From assembly GCA_944989445.1 (NCBI GenBank), contig CALYLW010000684.1, positions 314,316-378,315 of the forward strand: DNA of 64,000 bases, in the 5' to 3' direction. A program made the translations under genes and the position numbers. The notes beneath the pieces were generated by a model that worked only from the letters and a program-made list of their open reading frames with translations, did no database searches and was not told the origin of the DNA. The stretch is from Ampullaceana balthica. Its lineage: Eukaryota; Mollusca; Gastropoda; Lymnaeidae. Numbering within the stretch: the first letter of the stretch is position 1; every line of letters begins with the position of its first letter. Shown here piece after piece: positions 33,870 through 45,287 of this stretch.

Positions 33870-34746
33870 GATAATACGCAGCGCAAGACCATCCAAAAAT
33901 ACAAATTTGTAGTTATGTCTCGTAAAACGTGTTTAATATAATGCGCACCGATCAGGAATATGTTTATAAAAAGTGTTGTCAATAAAATACGCACCTTATT
34001 GCGCGACAGAAAGGTTGTTCAATATAATACGCACCGCGACACTCTATCTAAAAAAATAACATGTTACATAGGAATAAATAAAATAATCTAAAAATTCAAT
34101 AATTTAATTACAGTACATGCGATCAATCAGAAATTTTAATACATAGTTTTTATCATCAGCACGAGTCTGCCTGCAAAATTTCAGATTGCTAGCTTACGAG
34201 GAAGTGGGTTACAAATCGATCCAAAGTTTTGGCGACAGACAATCAAGCAAGCAAGCCACCAGACACCTCGAGTTAATATAAAGGATTTAATTTTTTTTAA
34301 AAACGTAAAAAAACAAGATTTTCACTATAAATCCTTTATGTACTAGACGTAACTAAAAGAATGTTCATTATAATACGCAGCGCAAGACCATCCAAAAATA
34401 CAAAATTGCAGTTGTGTCGTAAAACATGTTTAATATACTGCGCACCGATCAGGAATATGTTTATAAAAAGAGTTGTCAATAAAATACGCACCTTATTGCA
34501 CCTCGACGCTCTATCTCAAAAAATAGCATGATACATAGCAATAAATAAAATAATCTAAACAATCAATAATTTAATTACGGTACATGCATTCGATCTGAAA
34601 TTTTGATGCATTGTTTTTATTATCGGTAAAAAACTGCCTGCAAAATTTCAGCTCGCTAGCTTACGAGTAAGTGGGTTAAAAATCGATCCAAAGTTTGGCG
34701 ACAATCAAGGGTGCAGACACCACGAGTTAATATAAAGGATTTAAAA
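33870..34746. repeat. R2 repeat array, two further units
   Basis: A unit missing its first ~70 bases (33870-34290), joined to the LINE tail at TACGCAGCGCAAGACC, and a fuller one (34300-34746). Both carry the R2 blocks (TGCGCACCGATCAGGAATATG, TTTCAGCTCGCTAGCTTACG) and end in TTAATATAAAGGATTTA. Confidence 0.7.
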
Positions 34747-34925
34747 ATAGAGAGAGGGTAGCAGGAATGGCTACACAGAGAGGATTACAGGAATGGGTAC
34801 ACAGAGAAGGTAGAAGGAATGGCTACACATTGAGGGTAGCAGGAATTGCTACTGAGAGAGTGTAGCAGGAATGGCTACTAAGAGAGGGCAGCAGGTATGG
34901 CTACACAGAGATGGTAGCACGAATG
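34747..34925. repeat. Minisatellite, ~29-30-bp units, about 6 copies
   Basis: Imperfect tandem units of the form AGAGAGGGTAGCAGGAATGG + CTACAC. Begins immediately after an R2 end and fades into unique sequence. Confidence 0.7.
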
Positions 34926-35247
34926 CCAGTATGAATGGGTTGCAGCAAGAAACGAATTCGTTAAGTATTTTAGCTTCAATTTTTTTAAAAGGTTATTTTC
35001 ACTTGCAGAAATGTGGAGCTACTTTATCCTGGTCCCGCACTTGTGTGTTGCATTTTAAGTTATACCGTCGTCCTTGTCAGTGACCGCGAAACTTGATCCC
35101 CTTTTTGGTGCTGGAGCATTTGATCTTTTTGAGATGCTTGGATAAATGTTGATGATATTCCAGTATTGACAATTTCAGTGTTTCAAGCATACTATAGACA
35201 ATTTGGGCGTTCCTGTTGCGGTCCAGGACAAACCGAGGGGTGCGTGG

Positions 35248-35432
35248 CAATGTTCCCTTTAAGCTGCGCGGGTGCGCGGCCGCGCAGATATTTGACAGAC
35301 GCCGCGCAGCAGTTTGGAATTACCGCGCAGCAAATTTGATAAAATATTTGAACAAAATATGGATCCTGAGCAACTTTGCACACGAGTTTTATGACTTTGC
35401 ACACGGACCAGCGAACCTTAGAGGGAACATTG
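35248..35432. mobile_element. hAT-type MITE, 185 bp, with 8-bp target duplication
   Basis: Ends CAATGTTCCCTTTAAG and CCTTAGAGGGAACATTG are inverted repeats. GTGCGTGG occurs on both sides (35240-35247 and 35433-35440), the 8-bp duplication typical of hAT insertion. The interior is GC-rich near the left (GCGCGG/CCGCGC). No coding capacity. Confidence 0.85.
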
Positions 35433-35440
35433 GTGCGTGG

Positions 35441-36440
35441 CTTGACAGCGTCCAACTTCTCGATGCGCTGATGAATAAAAGGGTTCAAGACATTTAATTA
35501 ACAAGCTTCTGGTTGTCGAAAATGACATTTAGGATACATAAGTGATGCGCTAATATTAATTTGTTAAAAATTGTAAAACTGGCTACCCGCCAAGATGGAT
35601 GTTCCATATAAAAATACTACAGTGCATGAAATTCAGATAAATAACTCCTTAATTGCTGGAAGCGACAAAAAAATGTTTAGAAAAATTTTAAGACTCTATT
35701 CCCCCATTACATGTTACTTGACCTTGACATGTTTTGGTACATTAATCCATCATGATGCTGATTAATATCTAGAATGCTTTTAACTTTGTGTAGTACATCT
35801 TTAGTGGGCCATAATTGTTCATTTTCTGACTTAAATATATATATATATATATCTTTTACTAATCTGATATCTGATGAGAATGTAAGGCTGAAACACTCTT
35901 TTTAAAAACCAACCTATAAATCTCAAAATTGTTACCCTCTAGTTTGGCTTCGACAGATTTTGACTTTAGATTTTTGTCTCTCCGTTCTTTTTAGCTTTCG
36001 ATTTAAAAAAAAATCACCCTTAAATAATTTGATCATGTCTGAAATTTGGTCTATTATAAAAACAATCTTCGTTATTAGTAATGTTTCTGCATCTATACAT
36101 GTTGTAATTTATTTAGTTAAAACACATATTGTTCCATGAAGCCGCATGCTAAAGACCAGCCACGCAAGAAATCTTAACCTTCAAAACTATCAGCACGCAA
36201 AAATAAATGATAGAATACAAAACTGAAACAGATGACATAGAGGAAAGCCACGAAATGAGACTAGCGTGAGTGTGAAATCTCGGTTGCCTGTGTTATACTT
36301 ACTCTCACTCTGTCGTCCTGAACGCCAGCATATCATTGAGTTCTTCTAAAACTTAAATAACATACTTACAATTTGATCAAATTTTGCATGTGATCCTAAA
36401 GTGACTTAACTGACTGTTCTTCACTGATCTTAACATCATC
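35441..36440. other. Intergenic sequence, no recognised feature
   Basis: AT-rich with an (AT)n run at about 35837-35852. No exon or transposon ends supported. Confidence 0.35.
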
Positions 36441-36582
36441 TGTCTTTTGTGACTAAATTTTTTTTTGTTTGGTTCTTTTTACACAGCACTCATCAAAGCT
36501 TGATCTTACACCTTTTCAGCATATTTCTTTTTAGCTCTACAATGTTCTATTCTGATTCTTGGTCTTTCATTTCACATTCGTT

Positions 36583-37285
36583 TTATGGGTCAGAATTATT
36601 TTTATCACCCTTTGAGTCATCAATACTTTCGAACCAACGCTTGTCATCACATTCTTCAGAAATTTTAACAATTGTTAATTCTTCCTTTACTTCTTTACTT
36701 CCTCTACGTTTGTCAGTATCTAGAGTCTCGACAGAAATATTGGCCGCAGTAAACTTAGCAGCTCTTTTGTTAACTATTTTAGAAGACCCTTCGTCATCTT
36801 TAAACTCAAATTCGGCGACTTCTTCTTGACCTTTCAACTGCGGCTTCTCAATCACGTCTTTGTTTCTCGATTTGTAACTTTTCTCGGTAATCTCATCTCT
36901 CATTCTCATGACAAACATAGTCGTGTCCGGTTTACTTTCTGTTTCTCTTCCTTATCCCTCAATATCTGCTTCATATATTTTAATTCCCGACTCATCCTCT
37001 ATTATTTCAGCCCCCCCTTTTTTTTTAAATCTGTTTCTCTATTTACCTTCCCGTTCCATTCGCTGTTTTCTGCTTGTTCCATTCTTCTCTTATCTTATCA
37101 GTCCATACTTTCATTTCTAATTTCAAATTTCTCTAGTTCTCTGTATTTCCCTGATGAAATTCTTCTAGTTCATCAAGTGTAACTCTAGGACCTATTTCTC
37201 CCGGTGCCCTATTTTCCTTTATTTTTAGTGATGACTCTCTTGTGTTACTTCTAGTTCTAGTTTCCATTTTAATGACTATACTTTT
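36583..37285 (-). pseudogene. Unidentified decayed ORF, highly charged
   Basis: The minus strand has a 111-codon ORF (36918-36583) rich in Lys, Glu and Asp (KGQEEVAEFEFKDDEGSS, KRRGSKEVKEELTIV). Upstream, from an ATG near 37265, a second open piece reads TRTRSNTRESSLKIKENRAP and GPRVTLDELEEFHQ. The two are separated by frameshifts, including a G7/A9 homopolymer region near 37010-37030. The composition is unlike the local AT-rich noncoding DNA. I do not recognise the family; a transposon ORF1 or a host gene fragment are both possible. Confidence 0.35.
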
Positions 37286-37289
37286 CAAC

Positions 37290-38160
37290 CATACAATTTA
37301 CTATTGTAATTTAACTTTAAAAATCAGAAACAGCGTAATTGCATTAATGTAACAATTTTATAAAAATGAATATTAGCATTAGTTAGAAACTATGTGTTTT
37401 GATCTTATTTTGAATATAATATTATAATATTGTATCATTGCAATATTTGTCCCATGACCAAACATTATAGATGTTCTTCTCCATTTAAAACCTCGCTAAA
37501 CATTTGTAAAAAAAAATCAAGAGCTTTAATTATACAAAGGAGACACAAAACGTCCATCTTTCTGATTCTTTAGCTCACTACACAGATGACTCGATCCTAG
37601 CTTCGATTACTTGAACTACCTAATTGAGCAGTAACACATTACCGGTGTCACGAACTTGAGTCTCCCCTGAACAAAATCTGCTTCTGAGTTTTAATTTTTA
37701 AATGTGTCTTTGGGAAGCTTTATTTTAAAATAATTATCCGTAGTTAACTTAAAACTGCCCGTTAATTATATAACAATATAAATTAGGGTCAGGGGTTGGG
37801 TTTTTATTGAGGTTTTATTTAAATTTATGCTTCTCAATATGCATTGTATTTGTGTATTTGAATGTGATATTGGAAATTCAACAATCATAAGCTTAGCCAG
37901 CGGCGTAACACACATTTTTTGGAGTGGCTAGCAACCAAGCGTTCATTAAAATATGAGAAACAACTGAACTGAAAACAAAGATATCAAGTAATAAAAGAAT
38001 GTGACACCGATGGCATGGTACATGCAATTCTTTTGTTAAATTAATATAATTTGTAGTCCGTACCAGAGGCGTCCCTAGGGTTGGTGTCCCCCAGTGCAGT
38101 AGGTCATGATCTCACCCCCCTTACAACTCAACCCATAGATCCCTTTCGAGTCGGCAATTT
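37290..38160. other. Intergenic sequence, no recognised feature
   Basis: AT-rich. A short C-rich stretch at 38100-38120 precedes the LINE copy. Confidence 0.3.
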
Positions 38161-38735
38161 TCAAACAAAACCTTAGGCTTTATAAAAAGGAACTTTAACA
38201 AATGTAATAGAGATATAAAACTAAAAAGCTACCTCACTTTGGTGAGACCTGCACTAGAATATGCATCTTCTGTATGGGACCCATCCACCAAAGAAAACAT
38301 TGATAAACTAGAACAAATTCAAAAAAGAGCTGCCAGATTCATTACTGGAGAATATTCGAAACTTACAAGAGTAACACCATTAGTTAAATCATTAAACCTT
38401 GAAACACTAGAGGATAGAAGAACCAAGAGCAAAGTAGTAATCATACATAAAGCAATTAATTCTAATTTAGAAATACAACACAAGATAGACATAAGGATAA
38501 AAACACCTTTCTTATTCCGTATGCAAGAACAAACACATACAAGTTTTCCTTCTTCCCGTCCGGAATTCGGGCGTGGAATGGGTTGCCTGAAGAATCCAGG
38601 AAAACCAACACTTTATCAACATTTAAATCTCTGATAAAAATGCAGGACTAAACACAAACCATAGATAAGCGTAGGACGCAATAATCTTCTGTATAGAAGG
38701 AGCGTCTGTAAACAGATAAGATAAGATAAGATAAG
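38161..38735 (+). pseudogene. CR1/Jockey-like LINE, 3' copy with (AGATA)n tail
   Basis: Nearly the same sequence as 33270-33869: RPALEYASSVWDPSTKEN, QKRAARFITGEYSKLTR, LVKSLNLETLEDRRTKSK. A deletion of about 22 bp after NSNLEIQHK, between short AGATA repeats, shifts the frame. The terminal ACAAACCATAGATAAGC... and tail AGATAAGATAAG... (38713-38735) are kept. More 5'-truncated than the 33-kb copy. Confidence 0.75.
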
Positions 38736-38744
38736 ATAAATAAC

Positions 38745-40369
38745 GGGAACATACATAATTTTACCTTTTTTTTTCACCTCTTGTGATGGTATCACCCGGT
38801 GCGATCCGCACCATCCGCACCCCTTAGTAATACATCTGGTACGAACTAAAACTAAATTTTAGATTTCTAAATATGCAGCAAGGCTGTGAAACAGTCCAAC
38901 ATGTGAACATTAATTTCACCAAATAAAACACGTAGTTTACATTACAAGGATATATGTGACGACTATTCTAACGTGTGGATGATTTTAATAAACTTTAAAT
39001 AAAGTAGAAAACAGTTGTATTTTTGTATGACGTACCCAATGTCTAGTCTAGAGCATCTTAATTTGCTCTACTTGAATTCTGTTTTGCAATTGTAGATTAA
39101 ACACAACGAATGACTCAAAGTCCTGCTCATCTAATGGACTCAACAACGGGAAGAAGCTAATTCACTGAGTAACCAATCATGACTCAAGTGCTCAACAAAG
39201 CTACATTTTTTGCAAATTTTGGAATGAAAATCCATGCCTCAAAAACCAATTGATATTGATATGTAACAAATTAACACAAAGGAACACAACTGTGGATAGG
39301 GCAATACATATATTTTCCCGAATATCTATAGCGTACATATTTTACAGAAAAAAAAATCTTGTTCATCTTGCTAAAAATGGCACACGCACAAATTATTTCC
39401 ACAATTGTAGATCAGCATAAAGGACTAAATATTTTTTTCACCTTGACTTACATTCCATTTTGAAATAAACCACATTTTTAGTAGCAAGAAAAAGATGGTA
39501 CATTTTTTAATTTCATTTATAACCCATTTGCCTATGGTTGCTGCGGCTTGTCAGACAGTGTTGCCTCTAAAACATACATTTTTAGGTACCTTTTTTGTGC
39601 AATAACTTTACTGGCGCTGCCCTTCAGGGCAAAGAGATTTATTGATTTTTTCCTATACTTAGTTTGACGCGATATCAAAAAAAACATTCAATCCTATTTA
39701 GGAATGCAACTATATTTCGCATCTTTTTAAAAAAGTACCATATAGAAAATTAAGATAACCTATATAAATATATTTGAAATTTGAATAGAAAGCAACGATC
39801 ATTTAAAATTAATTATAAAAGAAAACGCCTTTATTTAATAGCAATGTTTTTATAAATAATTAAATAAGATGTGCAATTCATAAAAAAAAATAATTAAAAT
39901 GTATTTTCTTAAAATCTTTTCAATTTCATTTTACACTTTCCATATTTTTTTATTTTAACTTTCATTTTAAACGTAAATTAATTTAACACACTTTTTAAAT
40001 TGTTAAATTCTTGTTTCCCCCACGCTAAGCTTTTACTCGTGTCAACAGTTATGTCTTTGTGTGACGTGGATGATGAGACACAGGTGTCTTGCCAAATTTC
40101 AGCTCAATCGAGCAAATCGAAGTTCGTCAAAATGACGCTGCAAGATTTGGCGCTAACTGACAGACAGACACAAGAATGGGAAGCGTGTAAAATGTATACA
40201 ATTTCTTGATTACTGCCTACACATAAAAAGTTTGCATATTAATTTTGATATTAACAAACTGAAACTGAAATCTAAGATCAATATAATTTATTTAAAAAAA
40301 AAGAAAAATGCCTTTAATTAAAACTAGATTTTTAAAAAAAATGCGTTATTATAATTTACGTAAAAACAT
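38745..40369. other. AT-rich intergenic sequence
   Basis: No gene supported. At 40060-40190 the blocks GCCAAATTTCAGCTCAATCG and CTGACAGACAGACACAAG recall the R1 unit's 3' part, probably an old relative. Confidence 0.35.
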
Positions 40370-40760
40370 TAGGGGTTAGGATATATATTTTATCTGAAAT
40401 TTCCTTCGCAAGGCGGTCATCAGAAAGTTGGGATTTTGCAATTTTTTATATTTGTGGCTAAAGACACCGCAGAAAAATGAGGAGTGATTAGCTGTGAAGT
40501 TGTAAGGTTTCAGGTGATCAAATCAAGGAAAAGTGAATAAAAGTATAGAAAATATCCCTATATAAATTTTATTATTTATTTTGACTGGACACAAAAAGAC
40601 CCAATAGCATAAACTGGATCTTCCTCATTCTTTTCCAGCTCATCTCATATTTTACTCATTTTTCTTCTACTTTCAGCCTGTAATATTCTCTTCTTAGTGC
40701 AGTTTTCTTCTTATCTGTTACAAACGATCCTTCAAAGCAGAAGTTCAAAGTAATCTTCAA
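40370..40760 (-). repeat. Dispersed repeat, inverted partner of 13130-13620
   Basis: Complement of the block at 13.1-13.6 kb (TTTGTGGCTAAAGAC, GAGGAGTGATTAGCT, ATTTTGACTGGACAC, AATAGCATAAACTGGATC). No ORF. Moderate divergence. Confidence 0.45.
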
Positions 40761-41179
40761 ATCCAGTGCATTGGCACAGATAAAAATATGCTATAGGCAT
40801 TTTCATGATAAAAACTAAAAACGATCTTTATTATGCAGACACGGTCTTGAAACTCTAATCAAATTTATATATTAAAAAATGGAATGATCAAAAACTACAT
40901 AATTTCTTCAAACCTTTAAAAAGAGCATATATAATGCCTATAATTACAAAGCGTCTCACTGTCTGGTGTGTCGTGATAATAAACCATCATAAATTGTGCT
41001 CTCATTTTTTTAAAACTTCATTGTTTTCTGTTTAAAAATGTGCATGTAGACGCGGATCATCCCCGTATCAAAGTAGAACATGCACTTATCCCTCCACAAC
41101 TTTCTAATGTTTGATATGAGTTTACACGTAACTCATAAGCTAAAAAAATCTACAGAAATATTGCAGCAAAATTGTATTA

Positions 41180-41398
41180 AGTGCAATGACTTCATTGTTA
41201 AGTGTCGTCTGATTAAAAAAGGTTTCCCCTTTGCTGAAAGGCTTTCCGTTTCTCATAAGATAGCGCGGAAATAGTGTAAAAGTGTGTGGAGGAGAGGGGT
41301 AATAATGAGCTCGACAACATCTGATTGTCTTGCATTGAAAACAAGGCTGCATGTTAATAGAGTTACCCAGGCAATTTCATAGTTATTTTAGCAAGGAT
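41180..41398 (+). promoter_or_regulatory. Duplicated 5' flank of the claudin-like paralog
   Basis: Matches the region upstream of the minus-strand gene (7891-8140) block by block, down to TTATTTTAG six bases before the ATG. Similarity fades above about 41180, which marks the end of the recognisable duplication. Confidence 0.45.
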
Positions 41399-41456
41399 AT
41401 GTCTTTTAAAGATACGACGCTGCTATGGAAAATTACAATTATTATTCAAATAATTG
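41399..41456 (+). CDS. Claudin-like paralog, first coding exon
   Basis: 58 nt encoding MSFKDTTLLWKITIIIQIIG, ended by a GTAAG donor in the same phase as the gene at 7.9 kb (three amino-acid differences). I found no GLW-C-C exon downstream before the next paralog at 50.6 kb, so this is either an orphan exon from a partial duplication or a gene whose later exons lie further right. Confidence 0.55.
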
Positions 41457-41664
41457 GTAAGTTTTGCCTATAACTTTGATATGTTCAATGAAGAATGCTA
41501 TTATTTCTTGATTAGTTAAATGAAGAGTGTTATTGTGTCGACAGCTATCAATACCACTGAATACGTGCCTGGGCATTTCTCCATCTTGTTATATATTCCA
41601 GAAATTATGACTTATAAAGAATTTTGAAATCTAGCTTTATATATAATTCACCAAAGCGAGTATG

Positions 41665-42110
41665 TGTAAATAACCATGACGAATGACCATCGCTGGGGAC
41701 GACCAATCAATTTATAGTAAACAAGCAGAGGTGGTCTCGAGACCAAAATTGTTTCTTGTGTTGACTTGCGTTGTTCCTTCGAAGAATAACGTGTGATCCG
41801 TAGTGTAGTGGTTATCATATCCGCCTTACACGCGGAAGGTCCTGGGTTCAAGCCCAAGTGAAAACATTATTTTTTAATTCTTAAAAATGTGTATTTGTGC
41901 TCGTTCATTTCACCCTTTTTGCGAACATGGCTGACCCTCGCTAGGGTCGGCCAATCACAGTTTATGGTTGACAAGCTAATGTCGTGAAGGGTGGTGGGCA
42001 GGTAGATAACCGCTATGCGAATGTATCGAGACCAACAATGCATCGGTGGTTCCCCCACCGACGTTCACTCGCGTTGTTTTGATTTCTTCGTGCTGTAGTT
42101 TGTGTCCGTT
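41665..42110 (+). repeat. Dispersed repeat block around a tRNA-Val-like sequence, plus a second flank copy
   Basis: Order: CGAATGACCATCGCTGGGG, GGTCTCGAGACCA, CGTTGTTCCTTCGAAG, then the tRNA-like part (41794-41865). After that comes a second flank copy without tRNA: GCTGACCCTCGCTAGGGTCG, CCAATCACAGTTTATGG, TATCGAGACCAA. The first flank matches the reverse complement of 15165-15300. The block is therefore a mobile or duplicated unit. Confidence 0.55.
41794..41865 (+). tRNA. tRNA-Val-like sequence (anticodon TAC), probable pseudogene
   Basis: A-box TAGTGTAGTGGTTATCAT, anticodon stem TCCGC/GCGGA with loop CTTACAC (anticodon TAC, Val), B-box GGGTTCAAGCCC with a good T-stem. The acceptor stem (TGATCCG against TGAAAAC) does not pair. 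Promoter boxes could still be read by RNA polymerase III, but mature tRNA is unlikely. Confidence 0.55.
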
Positions 42111-42454
42111 CTTTCCCCTCTTTCTTTGCACTTTGCAGGGCGCATCTAGTGTCATTTATTTAACAAAAAACAATTTTTTTTTCAGTAATATTATGCTTTT
42201 TGAACGACATACGACTTTGCATTGATGAAAATTTTTGTTTTTTTTAACGATTTCTTTTTAAAGTGATCTAAGTATTTAAATGATTGATTGGATCTCATTT
42301 TGTCAAACTGTAAATAAGCCAGACAAAGTATATTTTATGATATTAATAGATGTTAAACATAGATGATACACTATCCGTGCAAACCCCACAGGCGTTTTTC
42401 CACTTTAATCTTCCAGTCGCAAAATAACGTATTTACCGTCTCCATAATATATTC

Positions 42455-42617
42455 ATTTTTTTGTAGTAGTTTCAAATCCACTACAAAATAGGAAATCTTC
42501 TTTGATATCATCTGAATAAATATACATATGTTTCACGTAGACAAGCAGCTGAGCACACGAGCTTAAGTCTGTTGATTCATCAACTTGAAAAGAAAACAAT
42601 GATGAGACCTTTAGTAT
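42455..42617 (-). pseudogene. hAT (ZBED5-like) transposase fragment
   Basis: The minus strand reads FSFQVDESTDLSSCAQLLV, YSDDIKEDFLFC and GFETTTKK. This is the conserved 'FSIQLDESTDVSxxAQLxVfvRY...IkEeFLFC..LetTTkg' block of hAT transposases, holding a catalytic Asp. Only ~50 residues. The 34-bp minisatellite abuts its N-terminal side. Confidence 0.7.
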
Positions 42618-42945
42618 GCATCGGGGCATCAGGTAAAGTGTACGACCAATCACATCGGGCCATCAGGTAAAGTGTACGACCAATCACATCGGGCCATAAG
42701 GTAAAGTGTGCGACCAATCACATCGGGCCATAAGGTAAAGTGTACGACCAATCACATCGGGCCATAAGGTAAAGTGTGCGACCAATCACATCGGGCCATA
42801 AGGTAAAGTGTACGACCAATCACATCGGGCCATAAGGTAAAGTGTGCGACCAATCACATCGGGCCATAAGGTAAAGTGTGCGACCAATCACATCGGGCCA
42901 TAAGGTAAAGTGTGCGACCAATCACATCGGGCCATAAGGTAAATA
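42618..42945. repeat. 34-bp minisatellite, about 9.5 units
   Basis: Unit CATCGGGCCATAAGGTAAAG + TGTGCGACCAATCA. The base in TGT(A/G)CG varies by unit in the order A,A,G,A,G,A,G,G,G. The first two units also carry CATCAGG in place of CATAAGG. Confidence 0.85.
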
Positions 42946-43129
42946 CTTAGAAGAACACGTGATATAAAGTACTAGTTGAATATTGTTTTGGAGCGTTAAC
43001 TGTTGACAATAAAGAAAATACTTATACCTATTATATATACTAATCATCTTATAACTTCTCTAATCGGCATTCATGTTATATGTATTTATATGCAAGAGTA
43101 CGAATTAAGCTTAAGAAGTGCAGGATTGC

Positions 43130-43235
43130 ATTATAGTAAACATTTTTTGTTGAATGTATAAGTTGGCGACCCCCAGAAAAGCCTTTGCGACGCCCTTGGG
43201 GGTCGCAACCCACAGGTTGGGAACCCGGGCTCCTT
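43130..43235. mobile_element. hAT terminal fragment
   Basis: GCGACCCCCAGAAAAGCC, GGGGGTCGCAACCCACAGG, then TTGGGAACCC. It is similar to the right end at 46265-46347 (GGTCGCCACCCGAAAAGG, TTGGGAACCGCTG), hence the end of a related hAT element. Its left end was not found. Confidence 0.5.
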
Positions 43236-43984
43236 ATCATAACAATATTAGCCTGCTATAAAGTGTAGCTCTAGTTTTTAGATTCTAGATTCTAGACTAT
43301 AACAACGTAAGCTAGTTATAAACAATGTCATATGTATATCATTTATATTATGGAGTAAGTTTTTTTGTTATTAATATTAAAAGCCGCTACTATAAAAAAA
43401 TATATATCAATTAGTAAAATTAATCGTTTTTGTTTGTGATAAGATTCAAGTTTTGGAAACAATATTTTTTATTGTATTTTCTTATACTAATAGGGTTGCC
43501 ACCGGACTGTCCGGTATTATTGTTGTTTGTTCAGTTTAAAAATTGAAGCAATACCGGACATGCATGTGTCCGGTATTTTCAATTTTCTTAGTATTTTCTT
43601 TAATTCAATACACTAGTAGGCTTTTATAAGCAATCTTAAAATCTTCTGATTATAGGATCGACCGTTTGACCTAATTACGAATCGAAATTTGCAATTCGGA
43701 TTGTAATTTTTAAAAACGCACCAAATGTCTTTTATTATATAAAGGAAGCACTAAAGAATTAAACGTTAATCCATTCTGGCATAACGAAACAATTTTAAAC
43801 GCCTCACAGACTGAAAAGTTATTTTGTAACCAAAAATGACGCGATTTGTGATTGAGGAAAGTTGATCAAATCAATACTTTATTTGATAAAACAAATGTTT
43901 AATACAATTGGTTTTATTGTGATTGTGTGTAAGAATGACCTATAATATTTTCTTAAATTTAATTAAGTATTCAAAACAGTGATT

Positions 43985-44525
43985 TTTAAATCCCTTATAT
44001 TAACTTCGCGGCCTTCTCATCATCTCATGGGCGGGCGGAAAAACAAAAGTCAAAAATGACCCACTTCCCGTAATTCGATCGAGCTCACACGGCACACGGA
44101 CCCGTCTTACCTAACAATGCATCGTATCAAAATTTCAGATCGATAGAACGTACCGTAATTAAATTAATGCATTTTTAGTTTATCCTTATATAACGTATGT
44201 AATTCAAATTCACGGTTTGTTATTGTTTTTTTTCCACGTGAAAGTTTGAGTTGACGCTTTGACGTCGACCCATCGAAGTACCGGCGTGCTTTTGTCTACA
44301 TATTACGTGTCACGCTGAGCTCGGTCAAGCGAATTGGTGACCAGACTTTTCCCTTCTCCACCTTCCACCCACCCATCCCCCCTAGGGTTATGAAGCAAAG
44401 TTGAGTTAAGACAGATTCAGTCTGTAAATGTTTGTCGTGTTTGAAAATAATCAATACTGTTACGTACGTCTCATATATAAGGGATTTATAGTCAAAAACT
44501 TTGTTTTTACGTGTTTGTTTTATTT
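43985..44525 (-). repeat. R1 repeat copy, reverse orientation
   Basis: Starts AAATCCCTTATATTAACTTC and ends GGGATTTATAGTCAAAAAC, the complement of an R1 unit, with CGATCGAGCTC, ATGCATCGTATCAAAATTTC and AATGTTTGTCGTGTTTG blocks. A single isolated unit. Confidence 0.7.
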
Positions 44526-44648
44526 TATACATTTAAATTTGCTTTATTATTAGCTAAGCCGGTTGGTGCGTCGATTTCTGTGGTTATTTACATTTTACTC
44601 CTTGTTACGGCTTTCCCGTGACTTGGCTTCTCGGTGATCCCGATACGT

Positions 44649-44806
44649 AAGGTGACCAGACGTCCCGATTTCAGGCTTCATGTCCCGCTAAAGTGACCAG
44701 ACGTCCCGATTTTTTGCTCCAGAAACCTGTGGGGACTTCCCCCCCCCCTCCCGTCCGTGGGGCCCCATCCCGCTTTGCCCCCCCCCCGGAAAATCTGGTC
44801 ACCTTT
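44649..44806. mobile_element. Short MITE (AAGGTGACCAGA ends)
   Basis: Perfect 12-bp inverted ends, AAGGTGACCAGA and TCTGGTCACCTT, with TA next to each. The left terminal region (GTGACCAGACGTCCCGATTT) is duplicated inside at about 44692. C9-type homopolymers in the interior. Confidence 0.65.
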
Positions 44807-45287
44807 ACTGGTGTCCGGCATTTTTTAGACAGCAACCTGGCAACTTAGGTTGACTCGATTATTACAGAGAAACGCGTTACATACACGGTTTGGTCTGGTC
44901 GCCTCGCACATATTAAAATATTTTAGTATAGTGTATCTTTTTAAAAATAATCTAATATTAGTTTATTTAAAAACCAATGAGTGAGAGGAAAAAATATATT
45001 TCCCAAATGCATAAACAATTGTCCAAGAATTTTTATACGTTAAGACAATGTGACTTTATTGTAAAATGATGAAAATATCAAGATGTAAAGAAGTGATAAA
45101 CGTTTCTTAATGGTAGTATCGAAACCCCAAAAGAATAATTTTTCTTATTGGTTCAAAATCAGGCTTTAAAAAAAAAGAAAAAAGGACTTGCTCAACAAGC
45201 AAAGGAATACATTGCATAATTCACAAGTATGTTCTTTCCAGTAAGAATCTTCCATCTCCTCTGCAAGAGGTACTTACTTCGCTGATA

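Larger units (their letters stand above)
43491..44847. mobile_element. Possible TIR element containing nested repeats
   Basis: Left TAGGGTTGCCACCGGACTGT and right ...CCGGCATTTTTTAGACAGC + AACCTGGCAACTTA are roughly inverted, and CCGGTATT motifs occur at the left. An R1 copy (43985-44525) and a MITE (44649-44806) sit inside. The end match is weak, so the outer element is tentative. Confidence 0.3.

Noticed and set aside
42618..42945. CRISPR-like array of 34-bp repeats
   Set aside because: Units are directly contiguous with no spacers, and the context is animal DNA. A plain minisatellite.
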